Part shown: positions 1 to 8,632 of the stretch, in pieces
Layout: each line of letters starts with the position of its first letter
How positions within the stretch are numbered: position 1 is the first letter of the stretch
Source of the DNA: Bremia lactucae
Taxonomy: Eukaryota > Oomycota > Peronosporomycetes > Peronosporales > Peronosporaceae
NCBI RefSeq assembly: GCF_004359215.1
Contig: NC_090628.1
Span: forward strand, 36,671-49,302
Direction of reading: 5' to 3'
DNA: 12,632 nt
Program-made: the position numbers and the translations under genes
Notes under the pieces: generated by a model
Databases searched by the model: none
The model's input: only the letters and a program-made list of their open reading frames with translations
Told to the model about the DNA's origin: nothing

Positions 1-1228
1 TCATTAACCAAGACATTTAATGTCTCGGTTTCTTCCTGGGATTTATCCACAGGCTGCCGGGGGATTAATCCCTCGGGATTTAGAAGTCTAGTAACTTCTA
101 CCATTTGAGGGGATTTCTCCTCAAATACGTGGGGACCTCTTCCCTCAACGTCTTCCGAGTGTGATTGCGCTATCACAGTCGGGTCCACTACGGTCGACTC
201 TCTACTCGACCTTGGATCATCGTGTTGTCCTTTCTGGGCAACCGGTATACTCCTTGAATGTCGCCCACTAAGCGTACATTCATGTCCCAATCCACTCGAC
301 CTTTTCGAGTGGTGGACCTTCGGCGCTGCCTGTGCATTAACACAGCCGCCGGCAGCTGACTCCACATTGTGATTGGTAATCACACTGTGATCTTGTGCGG
401 TTGTACTAACGACCGTACCACAAGTGAGGCCATCGCACTCACTCGTAGTACATCCACACGCTTGTGGACGCTCCAAGACGTTCATCAGATGGCCATCTGA
501 TGAACAAGTGGCAGGCATCTTTACGGATCGATGCTGCCAGCTGATCCTTGGCTCGTATTTTCTGAGCCAAGGTAAACCTAGGATGACATCAAATTTGTCA
601 TCCAAATCCAGTACGATGAAATCATCATCATACTGTAAATCTCTTAACGTGTAGTGAAATTTCACTACGCGTTTCATTACTGTTATCGATGCGCCTGTCG
701 CTAGACGCACCGTCATCCTCGTTGGAGGGATGTCGCGCTCAACATATTTGAGCCTACGACCCTCTAGTGACTGGCGACGAATAAAGTTATTCGACGCTCC
801 GCAGTCCACTAGGGCTCTGAGTGACAAATCATTTGTCACTTTCAACTTCAAGGTGATGAGGGATACCTCATCACCAGGTGCAGAGACACATAATGATTGT
901 GTCTGGAGCAACTTTAGTCAAGAGATTTGCAAATTCTCTTGAGGTTGCTGGATCAGTAGGGCGTTGCGCCCCTACTGACCCCGACCATTTTTTGGCGGTC
1001 CGCTTCGCTGTTGCGGTTTCGCAACAACGTCGGACCTGCAATTGTTGCCCTTTATGGCATACGATCCAAAATTACGTTCAGTACCTTTCGGTGCTGGGCG
1101 TAGGGCACTACACTCATGAGCGTACTGTCCTAATTTTTGGAAGCGATGGCATTTCTGCGATCGCTTATTGTTCGAAAAGCGAGGTCACTCGCTTTCGACG
1201 TAAGAAAGGTCCATGGGTTCTGGACCTC
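1..1228 (-). pseudogene. Gypsy zinc knuckle and aspartic protease region, partial
   Basis: This second minus-strand frame follows gag after a frame change near 1230-1240. First comes a PMDLSYVE stretch and a degenerate CCHC knuckle (first Cys codon 1149-1151, last 1110-1112, with C-x12-C spacing kept). Stops follow at 1185-1187 (TGA), 972-974 (TAG) and 918-920 (TGA). From 917 the frame stays open for about 305 codons to the window edge. It encodes a retropepsin-like protease: ALVDCGASNNF with the putative catalytic Asp codon near 804-806, a LATGAS strand, DDDFIVLDL, and the closing ILGLPWL at about 564-584. The protease would cut the Gag-Pol polyprotein. The tail before the edge is low in recognisable motifs and would link to reverse transcriptase. 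The family call is solid; whether this copy is functional is doubtful because of the upstream stops. Confidence 0.82.
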
Positions 1229-2004
1229 CTAATACGTGTCGTCTTGTTGGACGATATGATGACGAACTAGCTTGAGCCTGTCTCCGCTAAAGTCCTCCTG
1301 TTCCGCAACGGATATTACTTCTTCAAGCGTATCAATTTCCAAGCGGAACAGGTGGGTCTTTACGGGACCATCCGTAAGACCTTGCATGAACACCGTAATC
1401 AACATGTGTTCATGAAATGGATTGTTCGTGATACAACTCGCTAAGAGTCGTAAGGGCTGGGCATAAGCGTGAACATCACGCTTGCCTTGATTGAGTTTTA
1501 GAAGCTCTGATCGAGCTCTGAACTCAGTCCTAGGCGGTTTAAACTTCTGTTTGAGCCGGGCTTCAAAAGCCTATAGCGACCCATAGACGTATGGTTCGCG
1601 CAACTTAAGGCCCAATGCCCAAGTTTTAGCACGACCTGCCAAATTTGATTGAGCGAATGCGACTTGCATTTGCTCGTCGATGATGTGACGTGCCCTTATG
1701 GCATCGTCCAACTCGACAAACCATCTCAAGAGGGAATTTTCTTCGACTCCTCTATACTTAGAGATGTCAATCTTTAATGTTTAGGGACGACGCGTTTGCG
1801 TCACAAGGGTCTGTACCTCTTGTGACCTCAACAGTTCTGCCTGTTGAGAGCCGTGCTGATTCAGCAAGGCTACCTTCTCCTTCATCTCGTCAAGTTAATG
1901 TTGGATGAACTTGGCGATAGCTGAATGGAAGGCATCTCTGTCCAAATTGGACAGCATTGCCAAGATTGCATCGTTTCCTACGGTCGAGCTCATTCGTTCG
2001 ACCG
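11..2004. repeat. Dense array of short inverted repeats across gag-protease
   Basis: Near-perfect hairpins follow one another along the coding region. Arm pairs read from the sequence include: 11-17/19-25; palindrome 61-72; 81-87/94-100; 103-110/119-126; 292-299/305-312; 368-374/378-384; palindrome 480-505; 546-554/564-572; 581-588/596-603; palindrome 651-668; 820-829/831-840; 852-861/866-875; 884-890/898-904; 919-925/935-941; 953-961/970-978; 1009-1015/1020-1026; 1141-1147/1160-1166; 1176-1183/1188-1195; 1207-1213/1221-1227; 1385-1393/1406-1414; 1465-1472/1476-1483; 1827-1834/1841-1848; 1854-1859/1861-1866; 1981-1987/1998-2004. They are unrelated to one another in sequence, so this is not a tandem repeat or CRISPR array. 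Density is highest in the protease part (1-1400). Confidence 0.85.
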
Positions 2005-2086
2005 CACTCTTTTTTATGTCACTTTGAATGGAGTAGCTTTCAGGGGAAACGTGATGCGTATTCCCACTATCATTTAACATGTCCAT
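1229..2086 (-). pseudogene. gag: Gypsy gag (capsid-like) remnant with in-frame stops
   Basis: From an ATG at 2086 the minus strand reads in one continuous frame to 1229. It encodes a retrotransposon Gag capsid (Retrotrans_gag type): ISKYRG, then LRWFVELDDAI, an AFAQSNLAGRAKTWAL block, a FRARSELLKLNQGKRDVHAYA block and an ITVFMQGLTDGPVKTHLFRLE block. I recognise this arrangement from oomycete Gypsy elements. Gag would form the virus-like particle that packages element RNA. Four stops lie in this one frame: TAA at 1895-1897, TAA at 1781-1783, TAG at 1571-1573 and TAG at 1229-1231. No indel is needed between them, so decay here is by point substitution. The longest unbroken start is only 63 codons. 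The assignment as gag is firm; activity is very unlikely. Confidence 0.85.
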
Positions 2087-2115
2087 GTTAGATGTGGGGA
2101 ATGTGGTCCTTGAAG

Positions 2116-2136
2116 GGACTACAAAGTGCTACCAGG
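2116..2136 (-). other. Possible primer-binding site after the 5' LTR
   Basis: On the minus strand, two bases after the LTR end (2137) the sequence reads TGGTAGCAC. Its first five bases, TGGTA, match the initiator-Met type primer-binding site TGGTATCAGAGC used by many Gypsy elements, but the match fades after that. Position is right; sequence is weak, either eroded or for another tRNA. Confidence 0.3.
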
Positions 2137-2571
2137 TGTAACGGGGCACTACGACTTGTACTGCTTCAGTACAAGTCAACTTCGAACTGCCTCAGTGCCA
2201 GTGGTACTTCACGTACACTAGTACGTGCAGAGGAAGACTTCTTTTTAAGGCAACTAGCTTAAAGAGGGTTAAATGAAAACTGTATTAATATAATTAAGTG
2301 TCTCTTTTTCCATCTTTGTAAATGCTAACTTAATAATAATCTAATCCTAAACATGTAATTGAATTCTTATCTTTATCTTTTCTGTAACTATCTCTTTGAT
2401 TACTCCTACAGCTGATTAGTCTGCGGAATAAATAGGTATAATTGTCTATACCTATTTATGGATAAGAATTCTGAATATTACTAAATAAAGTAATATCCTG
2501 CAAATATTTAGATAATATATTAATTAACAACCTTTAAGTGGTGCATTCATGTAACGATACACCCCGTTACA
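2137..2571 (-). repeat. Gypsy 5' LTR (family A, copy 1)
   Basis: On the minus strand the LTR starts TGTAACGGGGTGTATCG at 2571 and ends CCCCGTTACA at 2137, 435 bp. It matches the LTR at 10733-11173 along its whole length by eye, including an identical block around GTTGTTAATTAATATATTA. It is AT-rich in the middle and carries hairpins: 13-bp arms at 2428-2440/2447-2459, 8-bp arms at 2475-2482/2489-2496, 7-bp arms at 2210-2216/2221-2227 and 11-bp arms at 2153-2163/2167-2177. Lacking a polypurine tract on its outer side and having gag on its inner side, it is the 5' LTR. Confidence 0.88.
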
Positions 2572-3541
2572 ACTACTTCTCAGTGCTCAAAATGAAAAGT
2601 AGTATTAAGAGTTAAGACTACTGCTAAAACGCATATATAAATCCTTTCATAAAGTGATCGCTCATCCAGATTGTTCGAAGAGCCCTGTCGCTGCAAGTTG
2701 CCATAAACACGACACACAATATATGTCGTGGTACGTAAACCTCAGCAGACATGACGGCTATTCGGATCTGCTCACTAATTTTCTTTAGTGGGACCGTCGA
2801 TTTTAGTATTCAATCTCGATAGAATTGACTGTTCTTGAGTGCTTATGTAATAAGTATTGAGTCAAAATTAACGATGATGCTAAACATTTATTTTTTCGTT
2901 CGATTTATGGATATTTCTATATTAGTAATTGACTTGTGTTTTAAGCTTTATGTTTTAAAGGAATTAACGTGGCTTAGCACAACACATATAATCGATCAGA
3001 CGACACCCTTCGCTTTGCGTGGTAATTGCACTGCACACCAAAGAGTGGAGTCATAGATATCTGCTAACATTTTATGCTTAGCATCACACACAAAAACAAG
3101 ATTTTCGGAATGTGAACAGTTTGAAAGTCAATCTGCGATGCATTTTAGCAACAAAATTGTTGTTTACCTTGTCTAAACGTATTATATCACTTTCGAACGA
3201 TGGTGCAACTGTATTGGGTCGACTTCTAATTCTTGAAAATTATGTTGCAAGTATTAGCTTCACTATTTCGAAGCCACACTGATAATTGCAAGGCGCGTTA
3301 TCACGATAGGAAATTTAACGATAGTGAGTGATCTTATTAGAACTTGCTGAAAGTGCGGTCAAATGCTAGCTTGGCCATTTGTTTGCGCTGACCATTTCTT
3401 TGCACGTTACAAGCGGCACAATGTCGTCGCCCTCATTGACTATAAAAATCTATCTGAGGCTTTCGAATATTAGCAAATTGATATATTTCCTTAGAAATAC
3501 TCGGAATAAAGTTAGGTAAGCAGCAGTTTAGTGCTCGAAAC
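2572..3541. other. Intergenic, no recognisable gene
   Basis: This AT-rich stretch between the Gypsy LTR and the upstream region of the FYVE gene contains only short ORFs with no recognisable domain. A few short hairpins occur, such as CACGACA at 2709-2715 with TGTCGTG shortly after, but not at the density seen in the Gypsy internal region. I see no tRNA or rRNA. The stretch from 3542 to 3865 has an open frame of about 100 codons with no recognisable motifs; it is more likely leader or promoter DNA of the next gene. Confidence 0.5.
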
Positions 3542-3865
3542 TTGACGACTTGTTTAATGTGCTGGCAACCATTTTCCTTTAGTCAGCTTAGCCGACGAAT
3601 GTCAGCTTTAACGGAAGCTACAGCCGACGAAAAACTTGATGCCGTAAAATGTCGCGATGATGTTGGTGCTGCAGAAACCAGACTATCTGAAACGAAAAAG
3701 TTCAGTAAAACTGAGATGAGAATAGTGAAATATCCCGCTAGATTTAAACTTCTTCATAGAATGGTGTCCCGCTGTTCTGTCCCGCGAAAGCCGTCTCTCT
3801 ACCCTGAAGTCAGAGCCACGACCCGCGTCATCAATACCAAAAACGACATCGCGTAGGAAGCGATT

Positions 3866-3873
3866 TTCACTCT
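3866..3873 (+). promoter_or_regulatory. Possible oomycete initiator (Inr) element
   Basis: TTCACTCT fits the oomycete initiator consensus YTCANTYY and lies 13-20 bases before the ATG at 3886, consistent with the short leaders common in oomycete genes. I see no clear flanking promoter region or CCAAT box, so this is a weak, position-supported guess. Confidence 0.25.
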
Positions 3874-3885
3874 CGAGTCCGTGTC

Positions 3886-6843
3886 ATGGCTCGGGGCCTC
3901 TCGCTGTCGCGTGTGGCTGGAACGTCAGCTTCTACAGCGAGTAACAACTCGTCGTCAGGCCCCTCACGCGTCTGGACACCATTGCGAGAGAATCATTTTG
4001 AGCCACCATTGCTTTCCGCGCGCGAGCGCGCTTACCTCGTGCGGAAGTCGTGCGAAGCGGCACAATCCCTCGTTGAGCGTGCGCGAAGTGTTAGCGGACC
4101 CGTTGCGTGGCGCTACGTGGAGAAAGCGAATGGCGTACAGATCTACACGGGCTCGTTGCGTTCCACGGCCTCCGGCACGGCACTCTCAACGGCCACGATG
4201 TGTGGCGTCACGAGCGTACCCGGTACCGTCACGGAAGTCGCGTCGCTTTTCCAATTGGGCTCGACACGGCAGATGAAGGAATTTGCGCGCGCTCATCGCG
4301 AGTGGTTCTACGACGGCATTGTATTGCATACTTTGGCTGCCCGTACCAAGGAGAAACCGTTTCATCAAGTCACGGCCAAGTGGATGGTCATGCAAATGCC
4401 ACCGGGAGTTGCACATCGTGATTTTTGCTATCTCGAGTGTCAAGATAAATTCATGGATGCACGCGGACGGAAAGGATGGGTATTAGGCCAGCATTCGATC
4501 AAATTGCCCGGTTGTGACGACCTGAAGCGTGAATTTGGACTCGTGCGTGGCAGTTTGTACCATTCAGGCTTTGTGGTCGTCGAAAGCGAAGAACGAGCGG
4601 GTCACGTGGATGTCATTCACGTTGTTCAATTGAATCTCAAGGACCACACGGCCATGACCCCTACGTTGCTTCAATCTCGCGTCATGTTTGTTGCTCAAGT
4701 CCGCAATATGATGCGAAGCAAGCGTTTGAATGAGCAAAGGTATTTAAGCGACTTGGAACTCGTGCCACGAAAGTACCGATCCCGATGTGCCGTGTGTCAA
4801 GATTCGTTCTCGCTCTTGCTATTGCGAAAGTTTAATTGCCGCAAATGTGGGGAAGTCGTTTGCGCTGCGTGTAGCAAGGAATTTCCGATTGCACATCGTT
4901 CGTTCTCGGCAACGAATGGAGGCGACGAAGTGCGAAAGCTGCGCATTTGTATGCACTGCTTTCAAGTGATTACCAACGCCTCGAAACCCACGTCAGCACT
5001 CGTAGAACCACCCCATTCATCGGCTATGTCGGCAAGTTTCTTGGGCTACCATGACGATGATCAACGAGCTGTTCGAGTCGGTGGCGCTCTTGGAGTCGGA
5101 ACGGAGGATGCACCGCAAATCTTTTTGCAATCGATGCGCCGTCCAAAGCCTTTGCAGTCGCAGATGTCTCGGACGTCACCCATTCCTAGCTTTAAGATGG
5201 ATTACCAGCCGTCAAATTCACGTCATCGTACACGTGAGGGATTGGATGGAAGTTTGCATCAAAGGTCGCAGTCGAGCGAACGGCAATCGTACGAGTACGG
5301 TCCGTATCGAGATAGTCAAGTTTTGCGATCGTCAGAATTTCAATTCAGTCAAAGCCTGTCATTAGACGATCCTATTGCTCGAGGAGAAGGATGTTTTACG
5401 TTGCGAATGCCAGGAGCTGCCGTGCCAACGTCTCCTGCTTCGATTTTCGATCGTCCGGTGAATGGACGGTCTCAGCATGAAGCGTCTAGCCAACAAAGTC
5501 GTGACATGAGCAACTTTAGTCGACTGCAGATGTTGAGTAGTCGCGAACGACTGGAGCAATTGCAGCGTCAAGATAATCTCATGTCCTCGTCGACGAATGA
5601 TCAACGCATGCCCGATGCGTACATGTCGGCGTTGGAGCAAGCAAGTCGCGACAAACTGGACTTTGACATGCCTTCTTTAATGTACCAGGGTCCATCAAGC
5701 GATTTTAGTGCCTTTAGTGCCACTATGGACGACCATTCGGGGATGCCTTCTGACTTTGGACAAACACTAGACGACCCCAACGGACCGCCGCCGTTGGACA
5801 TGAGTGCGTTGACATCGGCAGCGTCCAGGATCCGAATTGGTTTTGATAGTATGAGCATGGATGCCATGCTTCCAACCGCTTCCAAAGATGGCGGGTCTGA
5901 GCGTAAATATTACCCACTGCCCGATCAGTATCGGGAATCGACAAGCTCGTCGGTGGCTTCTATTGACATTGACACATATGATGACGACCTTGGGCCTTTT
6001 GTGAGGATCCCACCAATTGTGGAAAGGTTGAATCAAGAGAATGGACGCAGTGTTGAACAGGAGCTGTTTAATATGCCACCTGCCGTTGTTTCGATTAAAA
6101 GCAGGATGAATGCAGTGCGTATACGCGACACTGACGACGACTCGGATACATCTATGGGTGCGTCTGACGATGAAGAGGAGCGTCGAGCCAATGCCATGCT
6201 CGTATCTTCGCCTCATGAGCAGATTGATGGTTGTTCGACTGAGGAAACAAAGGTGCAGGATTTCTCGGCGACTCTGGCGCTTCCTTCCTTCTTTTCTTCT
6301 GGACGGAAGGCGCGGCGAAGTTCGCGTGAAAGTCCATTGCCTAGTAAAGTGTTGACGGACTCACAGCAGGAAACTGCTTTTGCTAGTAATGCACAAGGAA
6401 TGAAGCACATGCACAAAGGAGATGATGAAGATTTAAATGTTTACGAACAGCATCTACAGCATTCGAAAGCGGGAAATCTGATAGATTATCAGATTCATTC
6501 AAATGAGCAACCGGCTATGCGCGTCGAAGGTGAAGTATCGCGAGATTTCAATGACCACGGACAAGGGCTGTTGGAGGGCAAAGATGACAAGAGCTTAGAT
6601 GAGAAGAGCTTTGATGATTTGGGCTGTGATCTGACATTTCCGGATGCACACTTACGGCAGTCGAATTACCGAGATATTGGCCAAAGCCACGATATTGGCG
6701 AACAAAAATTTGAAGGAGAATTGCCTGTCGATTTGTCATTTCCCAGTGCACGCGGTAGCAGTATCTGTAGCATGGACTTGGACTCGGCCACGCCCCCTGT
6801 AACGTCTTTGCCAGCCGTACCTAGTTTGAAAGATGCAGCTTAA
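3886..6843 (+). CDS. START-like domain and FYVE-type zinc finger protein
   Basis: This intact single-exon ORF encodes 985 residues. Residues about 65-290 form a START-like lipid-binding domain, with AWRYVEKANGVQIYTG (74-89), FYDGIVLHTL (141-150), RDFCYLECQDKF (178-189), GWVLGQHSIKLPGC (197-210) and RGSLYHSGFVVVE (221-233). It is followed by a FYVE-type finger with all eight zinc cysteines: C301, C304, C318, C321, C326, C329, C355 and C358. FYVE domains normally bind PI3P on endosomes. Here the basic core reads RKFNCRKCG instead of R(R/K)HHCRxCG, and no WxxD precedes it, so PI3P binding is uncertain; the RVC motif survives as RIC. Residues 361-985 are low-complexity, rich in Ser, Asp and Gln, with an acidic patch at 748-767, a basic RKARRSSR at 807-814 and two DL(T/S)FPxA motifs near 915-921 and 949-955. 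START-FYVE proteins are numerous in oomycetes, and a role in lipid transfer or membrane traffic is inferred only. The start is chosen because it opens the frame just before the conserved region. Confidence 0.93.
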   Translation: MARGLSLSRVAGTSASTASNNSSSGPSRVWTPLRENHFEPPLLSARERAYLVRKSCEAAQSLVERARSVSGPVAWRYVEKANGVQIYTGSLRSTASGTALSTATMCGVTSVPGTVTEVASLFQLGSTRQMKEFARAHREWFYDGIVLHTLAARTKEKPFHQVTAKWMVMQMPPGVAHRDFCYLECQDKFMDARGRKGWVLGQHSIKLPGCDDLKREFGLVRGSLYHSGFVVVESEERAGHVDVIHVVQLNLKDHTAMTPTLLQSRVMFVAQVRNMMRSKRLNEQRYLSDLELVPRKYRSRCAVCQDSFSLLLLRKFNCRKCGEVVCAACSKEFPIAHRSFSATNGGDEVRKLRICMHCFQVITNASKPTSALVEPPHSSAMSASFLGYHDDDQRAVRVGGALGVGTEDAPQIFLQSMRRPKPLQSQMSRTSPIPSFKMDYQPSNSRHRTREGLDGSLHQRSQSSERQSYEYGPYRDSQVLRSSEFQFSQSLSLDDPIARGEGCFTLRMPGAAVPTSPASIFDRPVNGRSQHEASSQQSRDMSNFSRLQMLSSRERLEQLQRQDNLMSSSTNDQRMPDAYMSALEQASRDKLDFDMPSLMYQGPSSDFSAFSATMDDHSGMPSDFGQTLDDPNGPPPLDMSALTSAASRIRIGFDSMSMDAMLPTASKDGGSERKYYPLPDQYRESTSSSVASIDIDTYDDDLGPFVRIPPIVERLNQENGRSVEQELFNMPPAVVSIKSRMNAVRIRDTDDDSDTSMGASDDEEERRANAMLVSSPHEQIDGCSTEETKVQDFSATLALPSFFSSGRKARRSSRESPLPSKVLTDSQQETAFASNAQGMKHMHKGDDEDLNVYEQHLQHSKAGNLIDYQIHSNEQPAMRVEGEVSRDFNDHGQGLLEGKDDKSLDEKSFDDLGCDLTFPDAHLRQSNYRDIGQSHDIGEQKFEGELPVDLSFPSARGSSICSMDLDSATPPVTSLPAVPSLKDAA

Positions 6844-7404
6844 ATTTGTGTTTCAAACGAAGTGAGGATTTTACCACAGGTGATCAAATTGTCTTTGAAG
6901 AAATGATAGTTGTTTGATGAGGACAGTACTATGCTTGTGAAGCATGCTTGTAAGTATCGCATACGCTCAGTTGCCGTTCGATAAATCGCAATCAGCATAC
7001 GCCAGCGACGATGATTTGTTGTAGTTGCTGTTTATTAAATTTTCAAAACGTGGCGCTATAGAGCAAACTAAGTCTTGTAGCTCCTCTAAAAATACTCTTT
7101 TATTTACAATACCAAAAAATATTAATAGATGCTTGCTGTCAGAGCGCCCCGAGAATTAAACAATTTATACAGTAAATCAAGTGCCAAGTTGTTTAAATTT
7201 TCCTGCTCAGGCTGATATTCGTGTCTGAGTACACGCTAAATTTGCGCAAATAGCGCGCCAGATGTGTAGAATGGATGATACACAAGAGGGGAAGGTAAAG
7301 TAACCTGTCGTTTAGAAATTTAAACATGTACCACATGTACCAGCTATCTGTTTCCATCGTCAACACTTCTCGACGGGAGGTTTCCAATGTTTGACTTGGC
7401 CACA
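6844..7404. other. Intergenic region downstream of the FYVE gene
   Basis: AT-rich DNA with no recognisable gene. The first part should hold the 3' UTR of the FYVE-type gene, but no convincing polyadenylation signal stands out. The 70-codon minus-strand frame at 7193-7405 continues out of the Copia remnant and has no recognisable domain of its own; it could be the decayed end of that element. No Copia LTR could be delimited. Confidence 0.5.
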
Positions 7405-8462
7405 AGTAACTGAATCTTCTTCGTTAAATACCTCGGTCAGTAAGAAATCAGAAAGCTGTATCTTAGTATCAATATACTCCAATAAACCTTGTTCTTGATA
7501 TGATCACATTCAAAGTGACAGCGTACATCAACGTGATTGGCACGACTTTATTAACCTTCATCGCGATAGCACTCTGATTGCCTTCGTACACAATGACTGG
7601 ATTGCCAATCTTATCTTCATCTCCCGCAATGGGCTCTTTTGTCCACAGTATTTCTTGCTTGCACAATGATAGTGCCACATATTCAGCTTCAGCAGGCTAA
7701 GAGATATACTGTTTTTGCATTCTTAATTTAGAAACAACCGGAGAGTTCTTAATCATCGCCATCACTCCTGGTGTCGAACGCCGATTATCCCTTTTACTCC
7801 TTCAGTCAGTATCACTGAATGCAGTCAGCTTAAGCTTGCCAGACTTGCTCAGATAGCAAATTTCACTTGTTCAAGTCGACTTCAGGTATTGTAGCACACG
7901 AACAGCCGCGTTCCACAGTTCTTCACCTGGGTTCTCCAGATGTGGACTTCATTTACATACTGCGAACGCGATATCAGGTCTTGCTCCTGTTGCCACATAT
8001 AAAAGTGACCCCATCAGAGATCGATATGGGCGATTCTCATTCGATTCTCCATTGATAGTCCTTCTCTTCACACTTTACCATGGTTTGGCCTTTCACACAT
8101 GGATTGTATGCCGGTTTAGCAGCAACATTGTTAAAACTTTTTAACCATTCTGGCAATACAGGCACTTTGACTGTGATCTTGAGCTTGTTTGACTCGACTT
8201 CGATGCCGAGAAAAACCGCACTATTCCTAGCTTTTCAGCTAAAAAATGCTTGATAAATCGTCTACAATTTTTCTAATTGAGTCGTTCAAAACACCTCCTA
8301 TGAGTATGTCGTCAACATACAAAAGCACGTAGACCCACGAAAAGTTGTCGTCTTGCGAACCCAGACGCCCAGGTCGAAAACACATGCTATAAAGCCCATC
8401 TCCATAAAAGCCCATGAAATTGTATTGAATTACGTAGCAGCAGCTTGTTAAGTCAAGTAATT
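7405..8462 (-). pseudogene. Ty1/Copia reverse transcriptase-RNase H remnant
   Basis: Read on the minus strand, this encodes the C-terminal third of a Copia polyprotein, broken by stops and frameshifts. In order: the reverse transcriptase active-site strand LLYVDDILI (YVDD codons at 8308-8319), FLGIEVESNK in another frame, PYRSLMGSLLYVATGARPDIAFAV split around 7985-8030, then RNase H with PAEAEYVALSLCKQE near 7660-7695 and VIVYEGNQSAIAM near 7565-7605, and finally LEYIDTKIQLSDFL near 7445-7480. In intact Copia RNase H the motif reads EDNQ; the Asp is Gly here, which by family knowledge should remove a catalytic residue. Stops interrupt several of these blocks, for example just before PAEAEY. 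It is a dead copy lacking gag, integrase and visible LTRs. Confidence 0.85.
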
Positions 8463-8506
8463 GTTGTAGAGTCAGAGCTCTTGTAATGGGGTGTGCCGTT
8501 CCATAA

Positions 8507-8588
8507 ATATTATTTTCTACAAGAGGAATAATAAATATTTTATTCTACAAGAGGAGTTTTCAATATTTTATTTTCCATAAGAAGAAAT
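8507..8588. repeat. AT-rich tandem repeat, about 28 bp, three imperfect units
   Basis: Units share a TATTTTATTCTACAAGAGGA-like core. The core recurs at about 8512, 8540 and 8568, a 28-base period, with the third unit reading TTTCCATAAGAAGA. It abuts the upstream end of the Copia remnant. Confidence 0.65.
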
Positions 8589-8632
8589 AAAAAGGTACAA
8601 AAGTATTATCTTTATTAATTAGGAATATATAA

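Larger units (their letters stand above)
1..2571 (-). mobile_element. Ty3/Gypsy LTR retrotransposon, 5' part (cut by window edge)
   Basis: Reading on the minus strand from 2571 downwards, the order is LTR (2571-2137), short leader, gag, zinc knuckle and aspartic protease, then the left edge of the window. This is the Gypsy gag-pol order; reverse transcriptase and integrase would lie outside the window. The LTR begins TGTAAC and ends GTTACA, a short terminal inverted repeat typical of LTR elements. The copy is decayed: gag carries several in-frame stops and there is one frame change between gag and the zinc knuckle, so it is non-autonomous unless these are assembly errors. Its LTR family recurs at 10733-11173 and, truncated, at 12362-12497. 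No second LTR is visible, so target-site duplications cannot be tested. Confidence 0.88.

Noticed and set aside
424..1270. Plus-strand ORFs over the left Gypsy region
   Set aside because: They lie opposite to the recognisable gag-protease frames and are kept open partly because hairpin arms are self-complementary.
11..2004. Hairpin series as a CRISPR array or tandem repeat
   Set aside because: The arms differ in sequence from hairpin to hairpin; there is no common direct repeat or regular spacer length.
2835..3056. 73-codon plus-strand ORF in the intergenic region
   Set aside because: Hydrophobic, AT-rich composition, no motif and no promoter signal; such lengths arise by chance.
3542..3856. 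Open frame of about 100 codons just upstream of the FYVE-type gene
   Set aside because: It opens with TTG (first ATG at 3557), has no recognisable domain, and lies in another frame from the gene 30 bases downstream. It is more likely leader or promoter DNA.
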